Shown here one piece after another: positions 21,314 through 29,687 of a stretch of 64,000 bases of DNA (the stretch's first letter is position 1; every line of letters begins with the position of its first letter). Where the stretch lies: positions 372,001 to 436,000 of the forward strand of contig NZ_JAZGLW010000003.1 in the NCBI RefSeq assembly GCF_036409155.1. Reading direction: 5' to 3'. The DNA is from Mycobacterium sp. 050128 (lineage in GTDB: Bacteria; Actinomycetota; Actinomycetes; Mycobacteriales; Mycobacteriaceae). Below the pieces are notes generated by a model. It saw nothing but the letters and a program-made list of their open reading frames with translations. It did no database searches and had not been told where the DNA came from. Both the position numbers and the translations under genes were made by a program.

Positions 21314-22281
21314 CCCCCGTATCGACCCGCCTGGTCCGGCTGCTCAACATGGTGCCGTATTTCCAGGCCAACCCGCGGATCACCCGCGCCGAGGCCGCCG
21401 CCGAGCTGGGCGTCTCGGCCAAGCAGCTCGAGGAGGACCTCAACCAGCTGTGGATGTGCGGCCTTCCCGGCTACTTCCCGGGTGATCTGATCGACTTCGA
21501 GTTCTCCGGTGACACCATCGAGGTGACGTTCTCGGCGGGCATCGACCGCCCGCTCAAGCTCACCTCGCCGGAGGCCACCGGTCTGCTGGTCGCGCTGCGG
21601 GCGCTGGCCGACATACCGGGCGTGGTCGACCCGGAGGCGGCCCGCAGCGCCATCGCCAAGATCGCCGCCGCGGCCGGCGCCGTCGGACAGGACGCGACGG
21701 GTACGGTCACGGCGATCGACGAGCCGGCGCCCATCGAGAGCCGCGCCGCGGCCACCGTCCGCACCGCCGTGCAGTACAAACACGCGCTGGCAATCGACTA
21801 CTACTCGGCCTCGCACGACACCCTGACCAGCCGGATCGTCGACCCCATCCGGGTGCTGCTGATCGGTGGACACAGCTATCTGGAGGCGTGGTCGCGCGAA
21901 GCCGAGGGCGTGCGGCTGTTCCGCTTCGACCGGATCGTCGAGGCCACCGAGCTGGGCGAGCCGTCCGCCCCGCCCCAGCCTGCGCTGCAGGCGCCGCCGG
22001 ACACGTCGCTATTCGACGGCGATCCATCGCTGCCGTCGGCCAAGCTACGGGTGTCTCCGGCCGCGTCGTGGATGTTCGAGTACTACCCGATGCGCGACGT
22101 GCGCGAGCTGCCGGACGGATCGTGCGAGGCGGTCATGACGTATGCCTCCGAGGACTGGATGACACGCCTGGTGTTGGGTTTCGGGCCGGACGTGCGAGTG
22201 GTCGAACCGCGCTCCCTTGCCCAGCGGGTACGGGAGGCCGCGGCGGCGGCCTTGGGGTCATACCAGGCTGTGACGTTCTGA
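21310..22281 (+). CDS. pafC: WYL-domain transcriptional regulator PafC
   Basis: Partner of PafB, 323 residues, starting at an ATG that overlaps the pafB stop. It has an N-terminal winged helix (STRLVRLLNMVPYFQANP, RAEAAAELGVSAKQLEEDL), a WYL domain (YKHALAIDYYSASHDTLTSRIVDP, GGHSYLEAWSREAEGVRLFRFDRI, about 155-210) and the WCX-type C-terminus (EAVMTYASEDWMTRLVLGFG). PafB and PafC form a heterodimer that works with single-stranded DNA sensing to activate RNA polymerase. Tight coupling supports equimolar production. Confidence 0.95.
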   Translation: MTPVSTRLVRLLNMVPYFQANPRITRAEAAAELGVSAKQLEEDLNQLWMCGLPGYFPGDLIDFEFSGDTIEVTFSAGIDRPLKLTSPEATGLLVALRALADIPGVVDPEAARSAIAKIAAAAGAVGQDATGTVTAIDEPAPIESRAAATVRTAVQYKHALAIDYYSASHDTLTSRIVDPIRVLLIGGHSYLEAWSREAEGVRLFRFDRIVEATELGEPSAPPQPALQAPPDTSLFDGDPSLPSAKLRVSPAASWMFEYYPMRDVRELPDGSCEAVMTYASEDWMTRLVLGFGPDVRVVEPRSLAQRVREAAAAALGSYQAVTF

Positions 22282-22353
22282 CCCTACGGCGCGGGCACAC
22301 CGGCAGTTGGCCGCGCTGCGGTAGCATCGGGTGGACGTCTGGAGGTAATGAAA

Positions 22354-22620
22354 GTGGGCAGTCTTAGTCCCTGGCACTGGGCGATCCTCGCGGTCGTCGT
22401 GATTCTGCTGTTCGGTGCCAAGAAGCTCCCGGATGCAGCGCGCTCGCTGGGCAAATCGATGCGCATCTTCAAGTCCGAGCTGCGCGAGATGCAGTCTGAG
22501 AACAAGTCCGACGCGCCATCCATCGAAACCCCTGCGGCGGCCCCCCAGCCCGTGCAGTCGCAGCGGGTCGACCCGTCGGCGGCAACCGAGCAGGGCCACC
22601 CCGAAGCGCGTCCCGCTTAG
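22354..22620 (+). CDS. tatA: twin-arginine translocase subunit TatA
   Basis: TatA forms the pore of the Tat system for folded proteins. GTG 22354 gives 88 residues starting [21 protein letters not shown]: a short N-terminal transmembrane helix (about 7-20), the [16 protein letters not shown] hinge and amphipathic helix (20-45), then a polar Pro-rich tail. GGAGG (22341-22345) sits eight bases before this GTG but only two before ATG 22348, so the GTG is preferred. tatC follows 55 bases downstream on the same strand, a two-gene unit conserved next to pafBC in mycobacteria. No tatB is seen here. Confidence 0.95.
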   Translation: MGSLSPWHWAILAVVVILLFGAKKLPDAARSLGKSMRIFKSELREMQSENKSDAPSIETPAAAPQPVQSQRVDPSAATEQGHPEARPA

Positions 22621-22675
22621 CCGGGAATCGGCTTCGTTGGCCAAGATGGTGCCCGAGCGCCACTGACCGACCGTC

Positions 22676-23656
22676 GTGAAAGCATTCAAAACTCCAGCGC
22701 GCACTGCTGCGTTCCTGAAGCATCTCAACCCGCGCAACAGGCGCAGTCGGACCAATCCCGACGCGACGATGTCGCTGGTCGACCATCTGACCGAACTGCG
22801 CACCCGGCTGCTGATCTCGTTGGCGGCGATCCTGGTCACCACGATTCTCGGATTCGTCTGGTACGGCCATCCGCTGTTCGGGCTGCAGAGCCTGGGCGAG
22901 TGGCTACGCCACCCCTACTGCTCGCTGCCGCAGTCCGCGCGCGCCGACATCAGCGCCGACGGGCAATGCCGGTTGCTGGCCACCGCGCCGTTCGACCAGT
23001 TCATGCTGCGGCTCAAGGTCGGAATGACGGCCGGGATCGTCATGGCCTGCCCGGTGTGGTTCTACGAGCTGTGGGCGTTCATCACGCCCGGGCTGTATCA
23101 GAAGGAACGCCGCTTCGCGATCGGGTTCGTGATTCCCGCCGCGTTGCTGTTCGTCGGCGGTGCGATCCTGGCCTATTTCGTGCTGTCCCAGGCGCTGGGC
23201 TTCCTGCTGACCGTCGGCAGCGACGTGCAGGTGACCGCGCTGTCGGGCGATCGCTATTTCGGCTTCCTGATCAACCTGCTGCTGGTGTTCGGATTCAGCT
23301 TCGAATTCCCGCTGCTGATCGTAATGCTCAACATGGTTGGTGTGCTGCCCTACGAGAAGCTCAAGGCCTGGCGGCGCGGCCTAATCTTCGCGATGTTCGT
23401 GTTCGCGGCGGTGTTCACCCCCGGCTCCGACCCGTTTTCAATGACCGCGCTGGGCGTCGCGCTGTCCGTGCTGCAAGAGCTGGCCATCCAGATCGCCCGC
23501 GTCCACGACAAGCGAAAAGCCAAGCGCGCAGCCCAAACCGCGATCCCCGACGACCAAGCGTCGGTCATCGAGCCGGCCGGACCCATATCCGAGCCCCCGT
23601 CCCACCCGCAGCCCCAGCCTTCGTACATCGCCGGGCAACACGACGACGTCACCTAA
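22676..23656 (+). CDS. tatC: Sec-independent protein translocase TatC
   Basis: TatC recognises twin-arginine signal peptides. The 326-residue protein has six transmembrane helices and the family's conserved cytoplasmic N-terminus [17 protein letters not shown] (about 32-48), the first periplasmic loop with paired cysteines ([21 protein letters not shown]), [14 protein letters not shown], and [13 protein letters not shown]. The GTG start at 22676 gives an N-terminal extension [12 protein letters not shown] found in mycobacterial TatC. The C-terminal tail is Pro-rich. The TAA is followed at once by the helY ATG. Confidence 0.95.
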   Translation: MKAFKTPARTAAFLKHLNPRNRRSRTNPDATMSLVDHLTELRTRLLISLAAILVTTILGFVWYGHPLFGLQSLGEWLRHPYCSLPQSARADISADGQCRLLATAPFDQFMLRLKVGMTAGIVMACPVWFYELWAFITPGLYQKERRFAIGFVIPAALLFVGGAILAYFVLSQALGFLLTVGSDVQVTALSGDRYFGFLINLLLVFGFSFEFPLLIVMLNMVGVLPYEKLKAWRRGLIFAMFVFAAVFTPGSDPFSMTALGVALSVLQELAIQIARVHDKRKAKRAAQTAIPDDQASVIEPAGPISEPPSHPQPQPSYIAGQHDDVT

Positions 23657-26437
23657 ATGACAGTGGCACCTGACGGCGGCGTGACCGAACTGACCGAGCT
23701 GCCACGGTTCACCGCGGAATTGCCGTTCGGGCTCGACGATTTCCAGAACCGGGCCTGTGCGGCGCTAGAACGCGGTCACGGCGTATTGGTTTGCGCGCCA
23801 ACGGGAGCCGGCAAGACGGTGGTCGGCGAGTTCGCCGTGCACCTGGCGCTGGCCGCCGGCAGTAAGTGCTTCTACACCACTCCGATCAAGGCGTTGAGCA
23901 ACCAGAAGCACACCGACCTGACGGCACGCTACGGCCGCGACCGGATCGGGTTGTTGACCGGCGATGTGTCGCTGAACGCCGATGCGCCCGTGGTGGTGAT
24001 GACCACCGAAGTGCTGCGCAACATGCTTTACGCCGATTCGGCTGCGCTGCAAGGACTTTCCCATGTGGTGATGGATGAGGTGCATTTCCTTGCCGACCGG
24101 ATGCGGGGTCCGGTGTGGGAGGAGGTGATCCTGCATCTGCCCGACGAGGTGCGGCTGGTGAGCCTGTCGGCGACGGTGAGCAACGCCGAGGAGTTCGGCG
24201 GCTGGATCCAGACCGTGCGCGGCGACACCACGGTGGTGGTCGACGAGCACCGGCCGGTGCCGCTGTGGCAACACGTATTGGTCGGCAGGCGCCTGCTGGA
24301 CCTGTTCGACTACGAGAACGAGAAGCCGGCCGCGGATCGTCATCCGCGGGTGAATCCCGAACTGCTGCGCCACATTGCGCACCGCCGCGAGGCCGACCGG
24401 ATGGGTGATTGGCGTGGTCCTCGCCGGCAGCCGGGCAGGGGCAGGCCGGAACGGCCGCGCTTCTACCGGCCGCCCGCGCGGCCGGACGTGATCGCGACGC
24501 TGGACTCCGAGGGGCTGTTGCCGGCCATCACGTTCGTGTTCTCGCGCGCGGGTTGCGATGCCGCGGTGCAGCAGTGCCTGCGCTCGCCGCTGCGGCTCAC
24601 CAGCGAGGAGGAACGCGCCCAGATCGCCGAGGTGATCGAGCACCGGTGTGGCGACCTCGACGACGCCGACCTCGCGGTGCTCGGCTACTACGAGTGGCGG
24701 GAGGGGTTGCTGCGCGGGTTGGCGGCCCACCACGCCGGCATGTTGCCGGCCTTCCGGCACACGGTCGAGGAGCTGTTCACCGCCGGCCTGGTCAAGGCCG
24801 TGTTCGCCACCGAAACACTGGCGCTGGGCATCAACATGCCCGCCCGCACGGTGGTGCTCGAGCGGCTGGTGAAGTTCAACGGCGAGGCGCACGTGCCGCT
24901 GACGCCGGGGGAGTACACGCAGCTGACCGGACGGGCCGGCCGGCGCGGGATCGACGTCGAGGGCCACGCGGTGGTGCTCTGGCATCCCGCCGAGGAGACC
25001 TCCGAGCCGTCGGCGGTGGCCGGGCTGGCGTCCACCCGTACGTACCCGCTGAAAAGCTCGTTCGCGCCGTCGTACAACATGACGATCAACCTGGTCCAGC
25101 ACATGGGCCCGGAGCAGGCGCACCAACTTTTGGAGCAATCGTTCGCCCAGTACCAGGCCGACCGGTCTGTCGTCGGATTGGTAAAAGGCATCGACCGCGG
25201 CAAGCGGATGCAAGACGAAATCGCCGCCGAACTCGGTGGGGCCGACGCGCCGATCCTGGAATACGCCCGGATGCGCGCACGGATTACCGAGATGGAGCGC
25301 GCGCAGTCCCGGGCGTCGCGGCTGCACCGGCGCCAGGCATCCAACGAGGCGCTGGCCGGACTGCGCCGCGGCGACATCATCACGATCACCAACGGCCGGC
25401 ACAGCGGCCTGGCGGTGGTACTGGAATCGGCGCGCGACGGCGACGACCCGCGGCCGCTGGTGCTCACCGAACACCGTTGGGCGGGCCGGATTTCGTCGGC
25501 CGACTACTCGGGGGCCACGGCGCCGCTGGGGTCGATGTCGTTGCCCAAGCGCGTCGAACATCGCCAGCCGAGGGTCCGTCGCGATCTGGCCTCGGCGCTG
25601 CGATCGGCCGCCGCTCCGCTCGACGTTCCGTCGCGCCGTCGCGCCGCGGATTCCGACGGCGGCTTCCACGATCCGGAGCTGGCGTCGTTGCGGGAGGAGT
25701 TGCGCCGCCACCCGGCACACAACAGCCCCGGCGTCGAGGCGCAGGTTCGAGAGGCCGAGCGCTATCTGCGCATCGAACGCGATAACGCGCAGCTGGAAAA
25801 GAAGATCGCCGCCGCCACCAACTCGCTGGCGCGCACGTTCGACCGGATCGTCGGGCTGCTCACCGAGCGCGAGTTCATCCAGGGCTCCGCGGGTGATCCG
25901 CGCGTCACCGACGACGGCCGGCTGTTGGCCCGCATCTACAGCGAGAGCGACCTGCTGGTCGCCGAATGCCTGCGCACCGGTGCGTGGGCGGAGCTGAAGC
26001 CCGCCGAGTTGGCCGCCGTCGTCTCGTCGGTGCTTTACGAGACCCGCGGCGGTGACGGCCCCAGCGCTCCGTTTGCCGCCGAGGCGCCCACGCCGCGGTT
26101 GCGGCAGGCGTTGCTGCAGACAGCGAAGTTGTCGTTCGCGCTACGCGCCGACGAGCAAACACACCGCATCGCGCCGAGCCGCGAACCCGACGACGGCTTT
26201 GTCACCGTCGTCTACCGCTGGGCCCGGACCGGCGATCTGGCCGGCTCGTTGGCCGCGGCGGACGCGACCGGCAGCGGTTCGCCGTTGTTGGCGGGCGATT
26301 TCGTACGGTGGTGCCGCCAGGTGCTCGACCTGTTGGACCAGGTTCGCAATGCCGCGCCGGATGCTGAACTGCGGGCGACGGCGAAGCGCGCCATCAACGA
26401 TGTTCGGCGCGGCGTCGTCGCAGTTGACGCCGGGTAG
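23657..26437 (+). CDS. helY: ATP-dependent helicase HelY (Ski2-like)
   Basis: A 926-residue superfamily 2 helicase of the Ski2/Mtr4 type. Walker A is CAPTGAGKT (46-54), motif Ia TTPIKALSNQK, motif II DEVHFLADRM (DEVH box), motif III SLSATVSN, motif VI QLTGRAGRRGID. The later region contains the DSHCT-like helical end (TRGGDGPSAPF to NDVRRGVVAVD). Probably acts on RNA or structured nucleic acids; substrate untested in the sequence. The ATG abuts the tatC stop. Slightly longer than M. tuberculosis HelY as I recall it (about 906). Confidence 0.93.
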   Translation: MTVAPDGGVTELTELPRFTAELPFGLDDFQNRACAALERGHGVLVCAPTGAGKTVVGEFAVHLALAAGSKCFYTTPIKALSNQKHTDLTARYGRDRIGLLTGDVSLNADAPVVVMTTEVLRNMLYADSAALQGLSHVVMDEVHFLADRMRGPVWEEVILHLPDEVRLVSLSATVSNAEEFGGWIQTVRGDTTVVVDEHRPVPLWQHVLVGRRLLDLFDYENEKPAADRHPRVNPELLRHIAHRREADRMGDWRGPRRQPGRGRPERPRFYRPPARPDVIATLDSEGLLPAITFVFSRAGCDAAVQQCLRSPLRLTSEEERAQIAEVIEHRCGDLDDADLAVLGYYEWREGLLRGLAAHHAGMLPAFRHTVEELFTAGLVKAVFATETLALGINMPARTVVLERLVKFNGEAHVPLTPGEYTQLTGRAGRRGIDVEGHAVVLWHPAEETSEPSAVAGLASTRTYPLKSSFAPSYNMTINLVQHMGPEQAHQLLEQSFAQYQADRSVVGLVKGIDRGKRMQDEIAAELGGADAPILEYARMRARITEMERAQSRASRLHRRQASNEALAGLRRGDIITITNGRHSGLAVVLESARDGDDPRPLVLTEHRWAGRISSADYSGATAPLGSMSLPKRVEHRQPRVRRDLASALRSAAAPLDVPSRRRAADSDGGFHDPELASLREELRRHPAHNSPGVEAQVREAERYLRIERDNAQLEKKIAAATNSLARTFDRIVGLLTEREFIQGSAGDPRVTDDGRLLARIYSESDLLVAECLRTGAWAELKPAELAAVVSSVLYETRGGDGPSAPFAAEAPTPRLRQALLQTAKLSFALRADEQTHRIAPSREPDDGFVTVVYRWARTGDLAGSLAAADATGSGSPLLAGDFVRWCRQVLDLLDQVRNAAPDAELRATAKRAINDVRRGVVAVDAG

Positions 26438-26494
26438 GCTGGCTCCGAGCTACCGTTACAGGGCCACACGACACGAGGTGATTGAGGAGAAATG

Positions 26495-27256
26495 ATGAGC
26501 GGACCGCACGGATCGGACCCGGGCCAGCAGTGGCAGCCGCCCGGCGAGGGTGGCGATCGCTCCCAGGAACCGACTCAGGTGGGTCAGGTGGGCTCGCCCT
26601 GGCAACACCAGCAACCGCCGACCCAGGACGGCACCTGGCAGGCGCCGGCGTATACGCCGCCCGCCGAGTACCCCCAGTACCAGCAGCCGTACCCCCAGCA
26701 ACAGCAGCCGGGGTACGGGCAGCCCGAGCAGCAGCAGTACGGTCAGCCCGGCCAATACGGGCAGCCGGGGCAATACGGCCAGCCCGGTCAGTATGGCCAG
26801 CCCGGTCAGTACGGCCAGCCCGGTCAGTACGGCCAGCAGCCCGGTCAGTACGGGCAACCGGGCCAGTACGGCCAGGCCGGCCAGTACCCGCAGCAGTACC
26901 CGGGTCAGCCACAGAAGAAGCGCTCGATGGCGCTGATCGGCGGCATTGCCGGTGCGGTCGCCTTCCTGCTGATCGCGGTCGTGCTGGTGCTCGGTTTCTG
27001 GGAGCCCGGCTTCTTCGTCACCACCAAGCTGGACGTCAACAAAGCGCAGGCCGGTGTGCAGCAGGTCCTGACCGACGAAACCAATGGCTACGGCGCCAAG
27101 AACGTCAAAGACGTCAAGTGCAACAACGGCGCCGATCCCACCGTGACGAAGGGCGCCACCTTTGACTGCGCCGTCAGCATCGACGGGGCGCCGAAGCGCG
27201 TGACGGTGACCTTCCAGGACGACAAGGGCACTTACGAGGTCGGACGGCCGCAGTAA
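26495..27256 (+). CDS. DUF4333-type membrane protein with QPGQYG repeats (Rv2091c-like)
   Basis: The protein has three parts: a Gln/Pro/Tyr/Gly-rich cytoplasmic N-terminus with tandem QPGQYG units (about residues 84-131), one transmembrane helix ([24 protein letters not shown], about 143-166), and an extracytoplasmic DUF4333-like domain ([35 protein letters not shown]) with two cysteines likely to pair. ATG 26495 sits five bases after GAGGAG; ATG 26492 is too close. Function unknown. It ends in a hairpin shared with the convergent exonuclease gene. The low-complexity N-terminus may scaffold partners or phase-separate; that is speculation. Confidence 0.8.
   Translation: MSGPHGSDPGQQWQPPGEGGDRSQEPTQVGQVGSPWQHQQPPTQDGTWQAPAYTPPAEYPQYQQPYPQQQQPGYGQPEQQQYGQPGQYGQPGQYGQPGQYGQPGQYGQPGQYGQQPGQYGQPGQYGQAGQYPQQYPGQPQKKRSMALIGGIAGAVAFLLIAVVLVLGFWEPGFFVTTKLDVNKAQAGVQQVLTDETNGYGAKNVKDVKCNNGADPTVTKGATFDCAVSIDGAPKRVTVTFQDDKGTYEVGRPQ
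26744..26887 (+). repeat. 18-base tandem repeats coding QPGQYG
   Basis: Five near-perfect copies of an 18-base unit (type CAGCCCGGTCAGTACGGC) followed by three variant copies, all in frame within the Rv2091c-like gene. One copy gains an extra Gln codon. The arrangement favours slippage, so copy number should vary between strains. Confidence 0.85.
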
Positions 27257-27267
27257 CTCACTGCGGC
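27247..27267. terminator. bidirectional hairpin overlapping two convergent stop codons
   Basis: GCCGCAGT (27247-27254) and ACTGCGGC (27260-27267) form a perfect 8-base stem with a 5-base loop. The TAA of the Rv2091c-like gene and the TGA of the convergent exonuclease gene both lie inside it. No T-tract. Confidence 0.6.
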
Positions 27268-28214
27268 AACGAGTCGAGCGCTTTTTGCAGTCGGGCGATC
27301 GAGGACCCCACGCCGAATTCGGTCGCCAGCGCCGCGGTGCGCTGCGGGTCGGCGGCGACCAGCGGTAGTTCGTCGGTGGGCGTCGACAAGGTGATCGGTG
27401 CGTCGGTGGCCACCCGCACCACCTGGCCGGCGGCCTCGATGTAGTCGGTCGCGCCCAGCAGTTTGGCCCGCACGCCCTTGGCGAGCTTGGATTTCGGGTC
27501 GTGGGCGGCGGCCAGGATCTGATCCAGCGAGCCGTGCTGGGCCAGCAGGGTGGCGGCCGTCTTCTCACCGACGCCCGGCACACCCGGCAGGCCGTCGGAC
27601 GGGTCGCCACGCAGCAGCGCGAGTTCGGCGTAGGCCGGCCCGGCGTTTTCCGCCGGCACGCCGTACTGCTCGGCCACTTCGGCGGGCCCGAACAGGGTGG
27701 CTTTGGCGAGGCCGCGGCCCAGGTAGAGCACCCGCACTGGGACCGGGTCGTCGGCCACCACCTGCAGTAGGTCGCGGTCTCCGCTGACCACGACGACCGG
27801 GTCGTCGCGTTCCTGCGCGGCCAGCGTGCCGAGTACGTCGTCGGCCTCGAAGCCCTCCGAGCCGGCTGTCGCAATCCCAAACGCGTCAAGCAGTTGCATG
27901 ATCATGTCCACCTGCGGCGTCAGGTCGTCGGGCACTTCCTCGATGTCGGGCGTGCCGTCGGGTTCGGGTTCGGCCACCCGATGCGCCTTGTACGACGGAA
28001 TCAGGTCGACCCGGAACTGCGGGCGCCAGTCCAGGTCGAGGCAGACCGCCAGCCTTTTCGGCCGCTGTTGGGTGATGACGACGGCCATCGAGTCGATGAA
28101 TCCGCGGACGGCGTTGACCGGGCGTCCGTCGGGGGCGGTGATCGACGACGGCACCCCGAAATACGAGCGGAACCACATGCTGGCGCCGTCGAGGAGGCAC
28201 AGAGGTGCGGGCAT
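27258..28214 (-). CDS. 5'-3' exonuclease (PolA N-terminal/FEN-like, Rv2090-like)
   Basis: A 318-residue stand-alone 5' nuclease related to the N-terminal domain of DNA polymerase I. Metal-binding acidic positions are visible in [37 protein letters not shown] and [12 protein letters not shown], followed by the helix-hairpin-helix [18 protein letters not shown] (about 205-222). It would remove RNA primers or flaps. The lysine/arginine of the helical arch (PSYKAHR) is present. Divergent from pepE, convergent with the Rv2091c-like gene. Confidence 0.9.
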   Translation of the reverse strand: MPAPLCLLDGASMWFRSYFGVPSSITAPDGRPVNAVRGFIDSMAVVITQQRPKRLAVCLDLDWRPQFRVDLIPSYKAHRVAEPEPDGTPDIEEVPDDLTPQVDMIMQLLDAFGIATAGSEGFEADDVLGTLAAQERDDPVVVVSGDRDLLQVVADDPVPVRVLYLGRGLAKATLFGPAEVAEQYGVPAENAGPAYAELALLRGDPSDGLPGVPGVGEKTAATLLAQHGSLDQILAAAHDPKSKLAKGVRAKLLGATDYIEAAGQVVRVATDAPITLSTPTDELPLVAADPQRTAALATEFGVGSSIARLQKALDSLPQ

Positions 28215-28249
28215 GCGGCCATCCTGCCAGCGCGGTTAGCCTGGCTGCC

Positions 28250-29374
28250 ATGGACTCTCACCGATTCGACGCCGAGGTCTACGCCCGTCGCCTGGCGGCG
28301 GCTGCCGCGGCGACCGCCGAGGCCGGACTCGACGGCCTGGTGATCACCCCGGGGTACGACCTGCGCTATCTCAGCGGCTCGCGCGCGCAGACGTTCGAGC
28401 GGCTGACCGCGCTGGTGGTGCCGGCTACCGGTGATCCGACCGTCGTGGTGCCGCGGCTGGAGCTGGCCTCGCTCCAGGGATCGGCCATTGCGGAACTGGG
28501 CTTGGCGGTGCGCGATTGGGTCGACGGCGACGACCCCTACCAGTTAGTCCTTGCGGCCCTGGGTGGTCCTGCTGCTGTTGCCGTCACCGATTCGATGCCG
28601 GCGCTGCACCTGTTGCCGTTGGCCGGATTGCTCGGCGTGTCACCGGTGTTGGCCACCGACATCCTGCGCTCGCTGCGGATGGTCAAGGAGGAGTGCGAGA
28701 TTGACGCGCTGCGCAAGGCGGGTTCTGCCATCGATCGGGTGCACGCCCGGGTGCCGGAGTTCCTGGTTCCGGGTCGCACCGAGGCCGACGTCGCCGCCGA
28801 TATCGGCGAAGCCATTGTCGCCGAGGGGCATTCGGATGTGTCGTTCATCATCGTCGGCTCCGGGCCGCATGGGGCCGACCCGCACCACAGCTATTCGGAT
28901 CGCGAACTGCAGGCCGGTGACATTGTCGTCGTCGACATCGGTGGAGCCTACGAGCCTGGATACCATTCCGACTCCACCCGCACGTATAGCCTCGGCGAGC
29001 CTGATGCTGTTGTCGCGCAGCAGTATTCGCTTCTGCAGCAGGCTCAGCAAGCGGCGCTCGAGGCGGTTCGCCCGGGCGTGACTGCCGAGCAGGTCGATGC
29101 CGCCGCGCGCGATGTGCTAACCGAGGCCGGGCTGGGTGAGTTTTTCGTGCACCGCACCGGTCACGGCATCGGGCTCTCGGTGCACGAAGAGCCGTACATC
29201 GTCAAGGGCAATGATCTGCCTTTGACTGCGGGAATGGCCTTTTCGATCGAACCGGGTATCTACTTCCCGGGTCGCTGGGGGGCTCGCATCGAAGACATCG
29301 TCATCGTGACCGAGGACGGCGCGCTGCCCGTCAACAACCGGCCGCACGAACTTGTGGTGGTGCCGGTGTCCTAG
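28250..29374 (+). CDS. pepE: M24 family Xaa-Pro dipeptidase PepE
   Basis: Metallo-dipeptidase of the pita-bread fold that splits X-Pro dipeptides in the cytoplasm. ATG 28250 gives 374 residues beginning MDSHRFDAEVYARRL. Metal ligands can be seen in IVVVDIGGAY, GYHSDSTRTYS, HRTGHGIGLSVHEEPYI, SIEPGIYF and ARIEDIVIVTEDG. The N-terminal creatinase-like domain (about 1-140) precedes. It is divergent from the exonuclease gene by 35 bases, and its stop overlaps by four bases the end of the convergent DUF2563-like gene. Confidence 0.93.
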   Translation: MDSHRFDAEVYARRLAAAAAATAEAGLDGLVITPGYDLRYLSGSRAQTFERLTALVVPATGDPTVVVPRLELASLQGSAIAELGLAVRDWVDGDDPYQLVLAALGGPAAVAVTDSMPALHLLPLAGLLGVSPVLATDILRSLRMVKEECEIDALRKAGSAIDRVHARVPEFLVPGRTEADVAADIGEAIVAEGHSDVSFIIVGSGPHGADPHHSYSDRELQAGDIVVVDIGGAYEPGYHSDSTRTYSLGEPDAVVAQQYSLLQQAQQAALEAVRPGVTAEQVDAAARDVLTEAGLGEFFVHRTGHGIGLSVHEEPYIVKGNDLPLTAGMAFSIEPGIYFPGRWGARIEDIVIVTEDGALPVNNRPHELVVVPVS

Positions 29375-29676
29375 CTGGGGTAGACGGCCCGCAGTTCTGC
29401 AGTATTGCGCTCTTCCATCTCGGTGAAGCCGGCGGCGGCCTTGTGTGCCTTGCCGCCGATGTCGATGAGCGTTTCACCATGGGCCTGAAGGCTTTTCACA
29501 TGCCTACCATGGACCACACTCACCGCGTCGTGGAAGGCGTCAGCGGCGTCAAAATCGCCGAACATTCCTGACATCACGGGCCCTCGCGACAGGCGATCCG
29601 CCGCGTCTTGGGCATGGCCGCCCGCGCGCTGCGTCTGGCTGCCGCCCGAGTGTAGTAAGCCGGTGTCGACGTACAT
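29371..29676 (-). CDS. small helical DUF2563-like protein, possible ESX-associated
   Basis: 101 residues, starting MYVDTGLLHSGGSQTQRAGG, all-helical by composition, with two likely helices around a GDFDAADAFHDAV centre. It resembles DUF2563/EspC-like small mycobacterial proteins that sit in ESX secretion loci. It lacks a clear WXG. It is the last gene of a four-gene minus-strand set, 11 bases after the 731-residue protein. A secreted partner or chaperone role is inference from context. Confidence 0.65.
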   Translation of the reverse strand: MYVDTGLLHSGGSQTQRAGGHAQDAADRLSRGPVMSGMFGDFDAADAFHDAVSVVHGRHVKSLQAHGETLIDIGGKAHKAAAGFTEMEERNTAELRAVYPS

Positions 29677-29687
29677 CGCTGCCTTCC

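Noticed and set aside
26744..26887. CRISPR-like array
   Set aside because: The repeats are 18-base coding units without spacers and lie in frame in a protein gene; no cas genes are present.
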